From Thiofilum sp. (GTDB taxonomy: Bacteria; Pseudomonadota; Gammaproteobacteria; Thiotrichales; Thiotrichaceae), in NCBI RefSeq assembly GCF_016711335.1, contig NZ_JADJTF010000001.1, positions 1,178,001 to 1,242,000 of the forward strand: a DNA stretch of 64,000 bases, written 5' to 3'. This document shows, one piece after another, positions 17,292-26,197 of the stretch. A model generated the notes under the pieces. That model was not told the DNA's origin. It made no database searches and saw nothing but the letters and a program-made list of their open reading frames with translations. The translations under genes were made by a program, and so were the position numbers. The number at the start of each line of letters is the position of its first letter. Within the stretch, counting starts at the first letter, position 1.

Positions 17292-17912
17292 TTAATGCGC
17301 CTCAATATTACTCACACCCCAATAGCCAAAGGGTTTGAGTTCAGGGATTTGCGTATTACGTTTGAAGGAGTATTTCCAAGTTTGCGGTTTAGGGGCATTA
17401 GCATGATTAAGTGTTAAATCTACCCAAGCAAAATTACCGCTTTCATAGTCTTTAGTCACCGTCCATTTAAACGTGGGGAGCGCTTTCCAAAAGGCTTCAA
17501 ACTCTTCAAAGGACTGCTTAGTGCCATTTTCTTGTGCTTTAAATAGGCTATAAGCCGCCGCATACTGACCATCTTGTAGATATTGAAAGTATTTAGTCAT
17601 GGCTTGGCGTGCAGTTAATCCCGCTGGCTTGGAAGCATTATTGGCAGTTGTGGTCTCTGGTTGTGGTGCGGCTTCAGGTTTACTCAGAGCATTTTGTGCA
17701 GCGGGTAGATTAGGCTTGACGGTTTCATTAGTGCTAGCACTCTCAGCGCTTACAGGCTCAGCTTCTTTTACTTGGGTTTCAGTGAATTTAACTTTGGCAT
17801 TGCCAAAGCCTACCTCAGACGGCACAATGCCTTTGAACTCCACTAACCAAAACAAAAAGGCAAAGGCTAATACTACCGCTATAATCACTGCCACCGGCCA
17901 TTCTTTGAACAT
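17292..17912 (-). CDS. Membrane-anchored protein of unknown function, NTF2-like C-terminus
   Basis: A 206-residue protein with one N-terminal membrane segment (WPVAVIIAVVLAFAFLFWLV), a low-complexity Ala/Glu/Pro linker (about 45-105) and a compact C-terminal domain of about 100 residues (ARQAMTKYFQYLQDGQYAAAYSLF, then TVTKDYESGNFAWVDLTL). That pattern of a helical pair followed by strands resembles small NTF2-like or DUF4864-like domains, but I cannot name the family. It is probably exposed to the periplasm. It stands alone, 96 bases after the tonB-type gene's start. Confidence 0.6.
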   Translation of the reverse strand: MFKEWPVAVIIAVVLAFAFLFWLVEFKGIVPSEVGFGNAKVKFTETQVKEAEPVSAESASTNETVKPNLPAAQNALSKPEAAPQPETTTANNASKPAGLTARQAMTKYFQYLQDGQYAAAYSLFKAQENGTKQSFEEFEAFWKALPTFKWTVTKDYESGNFAWVDLTLNHANAPKPQTWKYSFKRNTQIPELKPFGYWGVSNIEAH

Positions 17913-18004
17913 GCTTTTGCACCCCTAAAGTTATTTGTTTTAGTAAAGGCGGATTATAGCAAGCCTTTTAAGCTCGGCTAGATAGGCATGAAATAATATC
18001 GTGC

Positions 18005-18808
18005 CTAGAACCGCGCATTGAGCACTTGATTTATCACAAAACCATCATTGCGTTGTAGAAAGTGATTCCCCTTACTTGCCCAAACTTCAGACTTGCCGTG
18101 TAAAGCATAGACATTGTTCATATTTTGACTAAAAAACGGCACGATGAAGTCAAATTGACTAGCACGTTGATTATCACGAACTATGGAAATATAGCGCAGA
18201 TTAGGATGAGTCTGATGATTTAGCCAGTACATGAAATTGCCCGGATGCTCCTCTTTTAACTGTTGTAATAACGTACTAGATGCTTGATATAAGGGTCTTA
18301 GCCCTAAGTCATCAGCCATACGCCCCCAAGGACTATCCATTACTTCAGCAATCAGATTCGATACCGGAGTTCCTACGTGGGGGCTGGCAATAGTGATTAA
18401 GCTATTAATCGGAATCGGGCGCTTGGCTAATAACCAATAGCGCGTTACCACCCCTCCGGCGGAATGACCTACCAGCTCTAAAGGCTCGCCACGTAGTTGA
18501 TAAATCGTGGCTAAGTATTTATCTAGCCATTGTGCTTGTACCTCAATCAATGCAGTAGAGGGGAGGTCAATAGTATAAAAAATATTCTTAGGACGTTGGG
18601 GGAGGTCTATTGGATTCCATAAGCCGCGTGGAGTGGGCTGCCAGTGTCCTCCATCCACCCATCCAGTCGCTTGGAGACCTTGCGTCACCCTATTGGTGCG
18701 CCAGTCCATGCCTTTAGCTTGAAAACCATGAATCAATACAATGGTTTTGGCACTTGCCTCAATACTCCAGAATAGACTGAGGACTAGCAATAATCTGAGC
18801 AGTTTCAT
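18005..18808 (-). CDS. Secreted alpha/beta-hydrolase, triacylglycerol lipase-like
   Basis: A 267-residue protein with a signal peptide (MKLLRLLLVLSLFWSIEASA). The alpha/beta-hydrolase core starts with TIVLIHGFQAKGMDW (oxyanion-hole HGF). The nucleophile elbow is LELVGHSAGGVVTRYW (Ser in GHSAGG). A late Asp in DFIVPF and a His near the end (KGNHFLQR) could complete the triad. Probably a periplasmic or exported lipase or esterase. AAGG precedes the ATG. It is divergent from the HAD gene. Confidence 0.8.
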   Translation of the reverse strand: MKLLRLLLVLSLFWSIEASAKTIVLIHGFQAKGMDWRTNRVTQGLQATGWVDGGHWQPTPRGLWNPIDLPQRPKNIFYTIDLPSTALIEVQAQWLDKYLATIYQLRGEPLELVGHSAGGVVTRYWLLAKRPIPINSLITIASPHVGTPVSNLIAEVMDSPWGRMADDLGLRPLYQASSTLLQQLKEEHPGNFMYWLNHQTHPNLRYISIVRDNQRASQFDFIVPFFSQNMNNVYALHGKSEVWASKGNHFLQRNDGFVINQVLNARF

Positions 18809-18901
18809 TATTAACCTTTTTAATCATCAACCTTCATACTCGATTAGTACTAAGAGTAGTATGCTAGTACCTAGTCCGTAAACTAATCTCAAGGGCAGGG
18901 T

Positions 18902-19585
18902 ATGCCAATTCAATGTGTGATATTTGATCTGGATGACACCTTATGGGAGGGTGAGTCATTAATTCGTAATGCTGAGGTGGCAACATATAACTGGCTTAGT
19001 GCGCATTACGCACGTATTACCGAGCGCTATACATTGGCAGACTTGATTCAGCACCGCATTAATTTCATGAGCCACTATCCAGAATTGCACTATAATCTCA
19101 CCATTTTACGCAAGTACTGGCTAGCGCATTTGGCGGACGAAGCGGGTTATTCGCGGGCCTTAGTCGATCCCGCTTTCATGGTATTTTGGTTGGCACGCCA
19201 TCAAGTGCAATGGTTTGAGGGGGTATTGAGTACTTTAGAGTGCTTAGCTCAAGATTATCAGTTAGGAGTGATTAGTAATGGGAATGCAGATGTACATTAT
19301 CTGGGCATAGGCACGTTCTTTGCTTTTGTACACAGTGCTAGTAGTGTGGGAGTTGCTAAGCCTCATCCAGCGATTTTCCAGCATGCGTTGCAAAGCGCCC
19401 AACTACCTGCTGATCAAGTGGTCTATGTAGGAGATGATCTAAAGAATGATATTGCTGGGGCACTATCGGTTGGAATGCGTACCATTTGGTTGCAACCTGC
19501 TCGCTCGGTGGCGCACTCGTCTATTCGACCTGACATCACCATACAACATTTTGCTGAATTGGTATCAGCACTCAAAACATTATAA
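18902..19585 (+). CDS. HAD-superfamily phosphatase (subfamily IA, YjjG/YigB-like)
   Basis: A 227-residue cytoplasmic hydrolase with motif I VIFDLDDTLWEG (nucleophile Asp8), motif II LGVISNGN, motif III Lys in GVAKPHPAIFQHAL and motif IV VYVGDDLKNDIAGA. A helical cap lies between residues 20 and 90. The arrangement matches nucleotide or FMN phosphatases of the YjjG/YigB group. The substrate cannot be deduced. It precedes relA by 92 bases on the same strand. Confidence 0.88.
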   Translation: MPIQCVIFDLDDTLWEGESLIRNAEVATYNWLSAHYARITERYTLADLIQHRINFMSHYPELHYNLTILRKYWLAHLADEAGYSRALVDPAFMVFWLARHQVQWFEGVLSTLECLAQDYQLGVISNGNADVHYLGIGTFFAFVHSASSVGVAKPHPAIFQHALQSAQLPADQVVYVGDDLKNDIAGALSVGMRTIWLQPARSVAHSSIRPDITIQHFAELVSALKTL

Positions 19586-19677
19586 ATTTATAACCACGCG
19601 CCTTAACTGTTTTAATCACAATAAGAGCAAAGGGCGAGACGATCTTTTGGCATTATTTTTATCTGGGAGGGTTTACT

Positions 19678-21888
19678 ATGCAGCACAGTCGGCTGACTGA
19701 TCCTAATGCGCATACTCTGGATTCATGGGTACAGTTATTTTGGATTTCCGACCGTGAACAAGATAGGCAGCGAATTCGTCATGTAGTCGAGCAGCTTTTA
19801 AGTAAACCCATTGATCTTAGTAACCCTCTTGAGCCTAGTGGCTTAGAAATGGCTGAAATCTTACGCCATTTAGATGTTGATCAGTCCACCCTCATCGCTG
19901 CCTTATGTGCCGATAGTCATTTTAATTTTCTAAAACGTCAGGACGTTAATGAGCAATTTGGAGTACAGATTGCCATTATGGTGGACAATATTCGTACCCT
20001 CCAGCATTTTACTAGCCTTACTGAATTAGCCAAGCCCGAACCAGAGCCAGCACCTAAGTCTAAAGCCAAATATGCCCCGCACAGTAATGGTGAACAATTA
20101 CGGCGTATGATTCTAGCCATAGTTAAGGATCTACGTGTGGTACTAATTAAATTAGCATGGCAACTGCAATATTTACGTCTTTTAGCCCAGTGCTCCGAGC
20201 GCGAGTTGCAAATGAGTGCAGCCCGCCAAACCTTGGAGGTCTATGCTCCCTTAGCCAGTCGTTTAGGTATCAGCCAGATTAAATGGGAGTTAGAAGATCT
20301 CGCGTTTCGTTTTCAACAGCCCGATATTTATAAGCGTATTGCCAAAGCACTAGCCTTTAGACGGGTAGAGCGCGAACGTTATATTGAGGGTGTGATTCAG
20401 CAAGTTCAGGCACTCCTACATGAGCATCATATCGAAGCTACTGTTTATGGTCGTCCCAAACATATTTACAGTATTTGGCGTAAGATGACGCGTAAAAAAA
20501 TCGATATGGATCAACTATTTGATCTTAGAGCGATTCGGATTATGGTGGATACCGATGATACTTGTTATAAGGTGGTTTCCCTTATTCATGACACTTGGAA
20601 CTACTTAGAAAGCGAGTACGACGATTATATTAGTAATCGTAAATCCAATGGCTATCAGTCTATACATACAGTCGTACTAGGTCCTAACGATCACTATATT
20701 GAAATTCAGATTCGTACCTATGATATGCATAAATTTGCCGAGTCAGGGGTAGCCTCGCATTGGAATTACAAAGAGGGTGGCAAAAATAAGCAACATCAAG
20801 TGATGGATGATTTGCGTCACTCACTGCAAGAGTTATTAGAGCGTAATCGCGGTGATGATGAGTATTTATTAGAGGATTTCCATAATCAGGTTTACTCCAA
20901 TAGCATTTTTGTCATGACCCCTAAGAGTAAAGTGATTGAGTTATCTAAAGGTTCTACTCCATTGGATTTTGCCTATGCCATTCATACTGACATTGGGCAT
21001 AGGTGTTTAGGGGCTAAGGTGAATGGCGATATAGTGCCGCTCAATTATGAATTACAAACGGGGCAACAAGTCGAAATCCTAACCGGTAAAGAAGCGCGTC
21101 CTAAAATGAATTGGACGAATGCGTCTTTAGGCTATGCCCGTTCAGCCCGCACTCGCCAAAAAATCAATCATTGGTTTCGCCAACAGGATCATGAAAAAAA
21201 TCGCACTAATGGGATAGAAATTTTAGAGCACGAAAAACATATTTTGAATTTGCCACAGACTAAAGCAGTAGATTTGTATCGTAATTTTGGGCGGCAAAGT
21301 GAGCGTGATTTTCTGATTGCGTTGGGACGCGGGGAGATCAGTACCCAGCAATTAGTAGAGCATTTGTTACGCTCGCCAGAAAAAGAAATTAAGCTGCGTA
21401 AGGTTCGTCCTCCTAGAGATAGTGTCAAAGTCCCCGGTGGTATTGAGGTGGCGGGGGTCAAAGATCTGTTCACTCAAATAGCGCGTTGCTGTAAGCCTGT
21501 GTATGGTGATCCTATTATTGGGTTTATTACTCAAGGCAAGGGCATTACGGTACATCGTACCCATTGCGCTAATATTACTAGCTTAAGTACCGAGCAACAG
21601 GCACGCTTAATTGAGGTGAGCTGGAGAGGAGCTGCCAGTGTCTATGTGGCTGATATTGTAGTGTCTGGCTATAACGAGCATGGTTTATTGCGTGATATTA
21701 CCAATGCGTTATTTAGAGCACATATTGTCGTCCTAAGCCTTAATTCCCGCCCTGCACCTCCTCCAGATGATTTAGTTATTATGGATTTGACCGTGCAAAT
21801 CGATGATGTATCACAGTTGGCGGAGGTCTTAGAGCGCTTAATTCAGATTCCAGCGGTCACTGATGCTCAACGTAAAAATAACCCTTAA
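19678..21888 (+). CDS. relA: RelA-type (p)ppGpp synthetase
   Basis: A 736-residue stringent-response enzyme transferring pyrophosphate from ATP to GDP/GTP. The N-terminal HD hydrolase domain is degenerate: where active SpoT has a His-Asp pair, this one reads LIAALCADSHF, so it should be synthetase-only. The synthetase domain (about 225-385) has VYGRPKHIYSIWRKM, LFDLRAIRI and NGYQSIHTVVLGP. TGS (about 415-475, SKGSTPLDFAYAIHTDIGHRC), a conserved Cys motif (IARCCKPVYGDPI) and a C-terminal ACT domain follow. It converges on the protoglobin gene with the stop codons overlapping. Confidence 0.96.
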   Translation: MQHSRLTDPNAHTLDSWVQLFWISDREQDRQRIRHVVEQLLSKPIDLSNPLEPSGLEMAEILRHLDVDQSTLIAALCADSHFNFLKRQDVNEQFGVQIAIMVDNIRTLQHFTSLTELAKPEPEPAPKSKAKYAPHSNGEQLRRMILAIVKDLRVVLIKLAWQLQYLRLLAQCSERELQMSAARQTLEVYAPLASRLGISQIKWELEDLAFRFQQPDIYKRIAKALAFRRVERERYIEGVIQQVQALLHEHHIEATVYGRPKHIYSIWRKMTRKKIDMDQLFDLRAIRIMVDTDDTCYKVVSLIHDTWNYLESEYDDYISNRKSNGYQSIHTVVLGPNDHYIEIQIRTYDMHKFAESGVASHWNYKEGGKNKQHQVMDDLRHSLQELLERNRGDDEYLLEDFHNQVYSNSIFVMTPKSKVIELSKGSTPLDFAYAIHTDIGHRCLGAKVNGDIVPLNYELQTGQQVEILTGKEARPKMNWTNASLGYARSARTRQKINHWFRQQDHEKNRTNGIEILEHEKHILNLPQTKAVDLYRNFGRQSERDFLIALGRGEISTQQLVEHLLRSPEKEIKLRKVRPPRDSVKVPGGIEVAGVKDLFTQIARCCKPVYGDPIIGFITQGKGITVHRTHCANITSLSTEQQARLIEVSWRGAASVYVADIVVSGYNEHGLLRDITNALFRAHIVVLSLNSRPAPPPDDLVIMDLTVQIDDVSQLAEVLERLIQIPAVTDAQRKNNP

Positions 21889-22451
21889 GGTTTGGGCTTT
21901 TTATTGTAAGCGGCGACCATATTGGAAAACAGTTTTTGGCTGATGCCTGTCACATTTAAAAAGCGTGATAGCTCGGCCGTAATCATGGATTGCTGATAGG
22001 ATAGCTGCATCACTTGTAAGTTGTAGCCTAGTAAACTATTTAATGCTTGAGATACATTTAGTAGTTTAACGGGGTCATTACCATACAGATACACTGCAAC
22101 ATGAATAATTTTTTGTTGCAGATAAGTGATAGCGCCTGTCATGAAGTCGGCGGGTAATTTGACACGCACATGTACCTCTCCAATGTGGTAAAGGTGTGCG
22201 GCAAATTCATCATCCAAGTTTTTAGTAAATAAACTGGTTAGCCACTCTAAGTGTGTTTTCTTAAGTGCTTCTACCCGACCCTCAACGAATAGCTGCGCCT
22301 CATCTATTGCTAATAAATGAGCATAAAAGGCTTCCGTAATAGCGGGTAAGTAGGGCAATAAGTCAGAGCCAATGGTTTTAATTAACTGTTCTTTCTCTGG
22401 AGTTAAGTCACAGAATTGCTTACAGTAATTGTTGATTTTTTCGAGATCCAT
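21885..22451 (-). CDS. Stand-alone protoglobin-type heme protein
   Basis: A 188-residue protein covering a single sensor-globin domain (protoglobin / globin-coupled sensor type). The heme-ligand helix reads IGEVHVRVKLPADFMTGA, with the proximal His at position 94, matching the usual IG-x-x-H-x-x-x-x-L-P pattern. There is no C-terminal output domain such as GGDEF or methyl-accepting segments; only about 25 residues follow the globin. It may sense O2 or NO through a partner. It converges on relA with a 4-base overlap. Confidence 0.82.
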   Translation of the reverse strand: MDLEKINNYCKQFCDLTPEKEQLIKTIGSDLLPYLPAITEAFYAHLLAIDEAQLFVEGRVEALKKTHLEWLTSLFTKNLDDEFAAHLYHIGEVHVRVKLPADFMTGAITYLQQKIIHVAVYLYGNDPVKLLNVSQALNSLLGYNLQVMQLSYQQSMITAELSRFLNVTGISQKLFSNMVAAYNKKPKP

Positions 22452-22534
22452 CCCTCACCTTTTGTCACTAATCTATACATTATAAATTTTAATCTAAAGT
22501 GGAACAAAGTGATGAATAATTTGTATGGAGATTA

Positions 22535-23641
22535 CTAAAAACTACGTTCAACGGTAACTACGGCTCCTGCACGCATGATCTTCAGGTTGACAGCGGAGGC
22601 CTGTTTAATGCTATTCAACGCTTTGATACCACTTGGCATATCATTTAAAGGTATGCCATTAATTTCAGTCACAATATCACCTGCCATTAACCCTGTTGCT
22701 TGAAAAAGTTGCATATTTTTGCCCGGATTGACCCGAAAACCTTGCATTTTTCCATCTACTCTAGCGGGTGAGGCAAGCATTAGATCTAAAAGCCGACTAT
22801 TGTCGGCTAAAGCTTGTTCTCTAAATTGCCCTAAACTCAAAGGCTGGGGTTCTGGTGTAAGATTTTCTGGCGAGGGCGGGATAATATCACCCTGCTTAGG
22901 CGCATCGGGTTGCGGCATATCAATAGGGTCGGGAATGGGTTGAGACATGAGATTAGGATCATTGAGCATAGGATCCTGATTCAGTAACGGGTCTTGATTT
23001 AACATAGGATCTTGTTCTGGTATGAACATAGGCTCACTCGCGGGCATCATACCCATACCATTGCTATTATTAGTTTTAGACACTAGCTCAAGGGTCTGTT
23101 TAGGAGGAGCACCCCAATCTAAAACGGCAGTTTTTTCCGTTACACTACGTAATACGGCACCAATGGTTTCATCTTTGTTATTAATCCGAATGACTAAGGG
23201 TTCATCGATCTTAAATACTTTTTGTTGTCCACGAATCCGTAAGATCGCTAAACCTTCCTTGCCGGGTAGGGCATATACACCGACTAACTCAATAGGCTCA
23301 CGCGGTTTGACTACGGGTGCAGGGGCAGTAGGAGCAGCGACGGGTACTTCAGGGGTTTTTAAAGCGGCAACTTGTACTTGACCAAAAAGATTATAGCGGG
23401 CAATTTCATCACCCTCATTCACTTGAGAAGCCTTAGCAGGTAGGACTTGTACCGGATTCACGGTGCTGACTAGCTCCTGTTGAGCTTGATTACGAGCCAC
23501 TAAATCAGGATCGGCCGGAAACGTTAACCAAGTTAAACGGGCTAATAATGAACCACACACCACAATGAGGGTTAGGGTTAAATAATCGGGTATTCGGTCT
23601 AATAATCGACCCACCCAAGTTCTCTGATTCAAGCTCTGCAT
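22535..23641 (-). CDS. gspC: Type II secretion GspC-like protein with PDZ domain
   Basis: A 368-residue bitopic inner-membrane protein. Segments in order: N-terminal membrane anchor (about 17-38), a periplasmic HR domain (about 110-185; PIELVGVYALPGKEGLAILRI and TAVLDWG), a Pro/Asp/Met-rich linker with repeated DPMLNQ / DPLLNQ units (about 205-245), and a C-terminal PDZ domain (about 295-368; LMAGDIVTEINGIPL). This is the GspC plan, linking the inner-membrane platform to the GspD secretin. No other gsp gene is nearby, so the rest of the system must lie elsewhere. Confidence 0.85.
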   Translation of the reverse strand: MQSLNQRTWVGRLLDRIPDYLTLTLIVVCGSLLARLTWLTFPADPDLVARNQAQQELVSTVNPVQVLPAKASQVNEGDEIARYNLFGQVQVAALKTPEVPVAAPTAPAPVVKPREPIELVGVYALPGKEGLAILRIRGQQKVFKIDEPLVIRINNKDETIGAVLRSVTEKTAVLDWGAPPKQTLELVSKTNNSNGMGMMPASEPMFIPEQDPMLNQDPLLNQDPMLNDPNLMSQPIPDPIDMPQPDAPKQGDIIPPSPENLTPEPQPLSLGQFREQALADNSRLLDLMLASPARVDGKMQGFRVNPGKNMQLFQATGLMAGDIVTEINGIPLNDMPSGIKALNSIKQASAVNLKIMRAGAVVTVERSF

Positions 23642-23668
23642 AATGCAAACCTCAACAACAAGTAGGGG

Positions 23669-24685
23669 TTATACTTGATAGTAATGTCGATACCACTCAA
23701 TAAAGCGAGCAATACCGGTTTGTAAATTCGTTGCGGGTCTATAACCCACCTCTGCTACTAATGCCTCAACATCGGCATAAGTATCGGGTACATCACCGTG
23801 TTGTAGGGGTAATAAATTAAGAGTCGCTTTACGTCCTAATTGGGTTTCAATCGCGCCAATATAATCCATTAGCTCTACAGGTTGTTGATTACCTATATTA
23901 TAGACTCTCCACGGTGCGCGGCTACTACTGGGGTCTGGATTTATACCTTGCCAATTTAGATTAGACTGCGCTGGATGATCTAAAGTACGGATAACACCCT
24001 CTACAATATCATCGATATAAGTAAAATCACGTCTATGCTTACCATAGTTATAAACATCAATCGGCTGTCCGGCTAAAATCGCTTTAGTAAATTTAAACGG
24101 TGACATATCGGGTCGTCCCCAAGGGCCATATACGGTAAAAAAGCGTAATCCGGTGGTAGGCAAACCGAATAAATGAGCATAACTATGTGCCATCAGTTCA
24201 TTGGATTTTTTAGAAGCAGCGTAGAGCGAGATAGGGTGATCCACATTATCATGCACAGAGAAGGGCATGCTTTCATTGAGTCCATACACCGAACTAGAGG
24301 ACGCATAAACTAAATGCTTCACGCCACTATGCCGACAACCCTCTAGTACATGAGCAAATCCGGTAATATTGCTATCAATATAAGCCAGTGGATTATCTAG
24401 TGAATAGCGCACACCGGCTTGAGCTGCCAAATGCACTACTGCATCAAAGTGATGCTGCTTAAATAATTCAGCCATTCCATTGCGATCCGCTAAATCTAAT
24501 CGAATCCATTGAAATTGCTGATCAGCATCTTGTGCCGCAATGACTTGTAAGCGTGCTTCTTTCAGGGTTACATCATAGTAAGCATTTAAATTATCTAAAC
24601 CCACTACCCTATCACCACGCTTTAATAGCGCTAAAGTGACATGCATACCGATAAAGCCCGCCGCTCCAGTGACTAGGACGCGCAT
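23669..24685 (-). CDS. UDP-glucuronate 4-epimerase-like NAD-dependent sugar epimerase
   Basis: A 338-residue short-chain dehydrogenase/reductase. The NAD-binding motif VTGAAGFIGMHV is at the N-terminus, LDNLNAYYDVTLKEARL is typical of the UDP-glucuronate epimerase (CapI/LpsL) branch, and the catalytic Tyr-Lys lies in LYAASKKSNE with Ser in YASSSSVYG. It probably makes UDP-galacturonate for surface polysaccharide. No polysaccharide cluster is adjacent; it sits between gspC and purC. Confidence 0.88.
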   Translation of the reverse strand: MRVLVTGAAGFIGMHVTLALLKRGDRVVGLDNLNAYYDVTLKEARLQVIAAQDADQQFQWIRLDLADRNGMAELFKQHHFDAVVHLAAQAGVRYSLDNPLAYIDSNITGFAHVLEGCRHSGVKHLVYASSSSVYGLNESMPFSVHDNVDHPISLYAASKKSNELMAHSYAHLFGLPTTGLRFFTVYGPWGRPDMSPFKFTKAILAGQPIDVYNYGKHRRDFTYIDDIVEGVIRTLDHPAQSNLNWQGINPDPSSSRAPWRVYNIGNQQPVELMDYIGAIETQLGRKATLNLLPLQHGDVPDTYADVEALVAEVGYRPATNLQTGIARFIEWYRHYYQV

Positions 24686-24710
24686 ACTGATTCCTTAGAA
24701 CTATTAATTA

Positions 24711-25598
24711 TTATGAGTGCATTAAACGCTCAGCGACTTCCTGATATTTCTCGGCGGTCTTTTGAGCGACTTCCGCAGGTAATTCAGGTCCCGGCGCTGT
24801 TTTCCCCCAAGTGAGCGTTTCTAAATAATCACGCACATATTGTTTGTCAAACGAGGGAGGGCTGATTCCTACCTGATATTGATCGACGGGCCAGAAACGT
24901 GATGAGTCTGGTGTGAGAATTTCATCGATTAATACTAGATTGCCCGCCTCATCTAGACCAAATTCAAATTTAGTATCGGCGATAATGATACCGCGCTTTA
25001 AAGCATAGTCAGCAGCTTGCTGATAAAGTTGCAAACTCACCGCACGAACTTGCTTGGCTAATTCTACACCAATCTGCTGCTGCATTTGTGCGAAGCTAAT
25101 ATTAATATCGTGATCCCCTACCTCTGCCTTAGTCGAAGGAGTAAAAATCGGTTCGGGAAGTTGTTGTGCTAATTGCAACCCTTGAGGTAGATCAATACCA
25201 CACACTTGTCCCGTGGCTTGATAATCTTTCCACCCCGAACCAATCAAATAGCCCCTTACTATCGCTTCAACGGGCAAGGGCTTAAGACGCTTAACTAACA
25301 TACTACGCCCCTCAAGCATTTCACGTTCTTCAGCACTTAAAGGTAAATCTTCTAAAGTGAGACCACTAAAATGATTCGGGATCACCTCTTTTAAGTAGTC
25401 AAACCAAAAGTTGGCCACTTGAGTCAGAATTATTCCTTTACGGGGAATCGGGGTAGGCAACACTACGTCAAAGGCAGATAAGCGGTCAGTGGTTACAATC
25501 AGCATATTTTGTGCATCGATGGCGTAAATATCGCGTACTTTGCCGCGTGCAAGCAGTTCTAAATGATTTAAATGGGTTTCAAACACAACAGCTGACAT
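24711..25598 (-). CDS. purC: SAICAR synthase
   Basis: A 295-residue ATP-dependent ligase joining aspartate to CAIR in purine synthesis. Signatures GKVRDIYAID, VTTDRLSAFDVVLP, VEAIVRGYLIGSGWKDY and LIDEILTPDSSRFWP are intact. It is the longer form, as in yeast and many Gammaproteobacteria. It diverges from purE with 87 bases between start codons, and both may answer to the same operator. Confidence 0.96.
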   Translation of the reverse strand: MSAVVFETHLNHLELLARGKVRDIYAIDAQNMLIVTTDRLSAFDVVLPTPIPRKGIILTQVANFWFDYLKEVIPNHFSGLTLEDLPLSAEEREMLEGRSMLVKRLKPLPVEAIVRGYLIGSGWKDYQATGQVCGIDLPQGLQLAQQLPEPIFTPSTKAEVGDHDINISFAQMQQQIGVELAKQVRAVSLQLYQQAADYALKRGIIIADTKFEFGLDEAGNLVLIDEILTPDSSRFWPVDQYQVGISPPSFDKQYVRDYLETLTWGKTAPGPELPAEVAQKTAEKYQEVAERLMHS

Positions 25599-25622
25599 AG
25601 TGGAATAATACCTAGTTAAATA

Positions 25623-25633
25623 GTGCGTCGCAC
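25623..25633. promoter_or_regulatory. Inverted repeat in the purC/purE divergent promoter region
   Basis: GTGCG and CGCAC flank a single T, 11 bases before a TATAAT hexamer at 25644-25649 that is well placed as the purE -10 element. It does not match the E. coli PurR box, so the binding protein is unknown. Confidence 0.35.
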
Positions 25634-25685
25634 AAGATCAGGGTATAATATCAGATTTTTACGCTTAACAAGGATAATTGCCGCC

Positions 25686-26177
25686 ATGCAACCGTTAGTT
25701 GGAGTCGTTATGGGGAGCAACAGCGACTGGAACATTATGTCCAAAGCTGTGGAGCAACTAGAGGCCTTTGGTGTACCTCATGAATATCGTGTCGTGTCTG
25801 CCCATCGTACCCCCGATTTGCTGTTTGAATACGCCAGCTCCGCCGCCGAGCGTGGTTTGCAATGTATTATTGCTGGCGCGGGGGGCGCGGCTCATTTGCC
25901 GGGCATGTTGGCTTCCAAAACGACGGTTCCAGTATTAGGAGTACCAGTCCCTACTAAACATCTGCAAGGGGTGGATTCGCTCTACTCGATTGTACAAATG
26001 CCTAAGGGTATTCCTGTTGCGACCTTTGCTATTGGTGAAGCGGGCGCAGCGAATGCTGGACTATTTGCCGTGGCATTATTAGCTAATCACGATGCAGAAT
26101 TAGCGCAAAAGCTCCAAGCCTTTCGTGAGGCACAGCGCCAAGTGGCGTTAAATATGACCCTTCCCCCTTCTGCTTAA
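25686..26177 (+). CDS. purE: N5-carboxyaminoimidazole ribonucleotide mutase
   Basis: A 163-residue class I PurE converting N5-CAIR to CAIR. The N-terminal phosphate loop GVVMGSNSDW, the catalytic SAHRTPD and the IIAGAGGAAHLPGM stretch are present. I start at ATG 25686, preceded by AAGGA at suitable distance; the longer frame from 25623 adds residues foreign to the family. It is followed after 20 bases by purK. Confidence 0.96.
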   Translation: MQPLVGVVMGSNSDWNIMSKAVEQLEAFGVPHEYRVVSAHRTPDLLFEYASSAAERGLQCIIAGAGGAAHLPGMLASKTTVPVLGVPVPTKHLQGVDSLYSIVQMPKGIPVATFAIGEAGAANAGLFAVALLANHDAELAQKLQAFREAQRQVALNMTLPPSA

Positions 26178-26197
26178 GTAATTTAAAGGTTTAAGAC

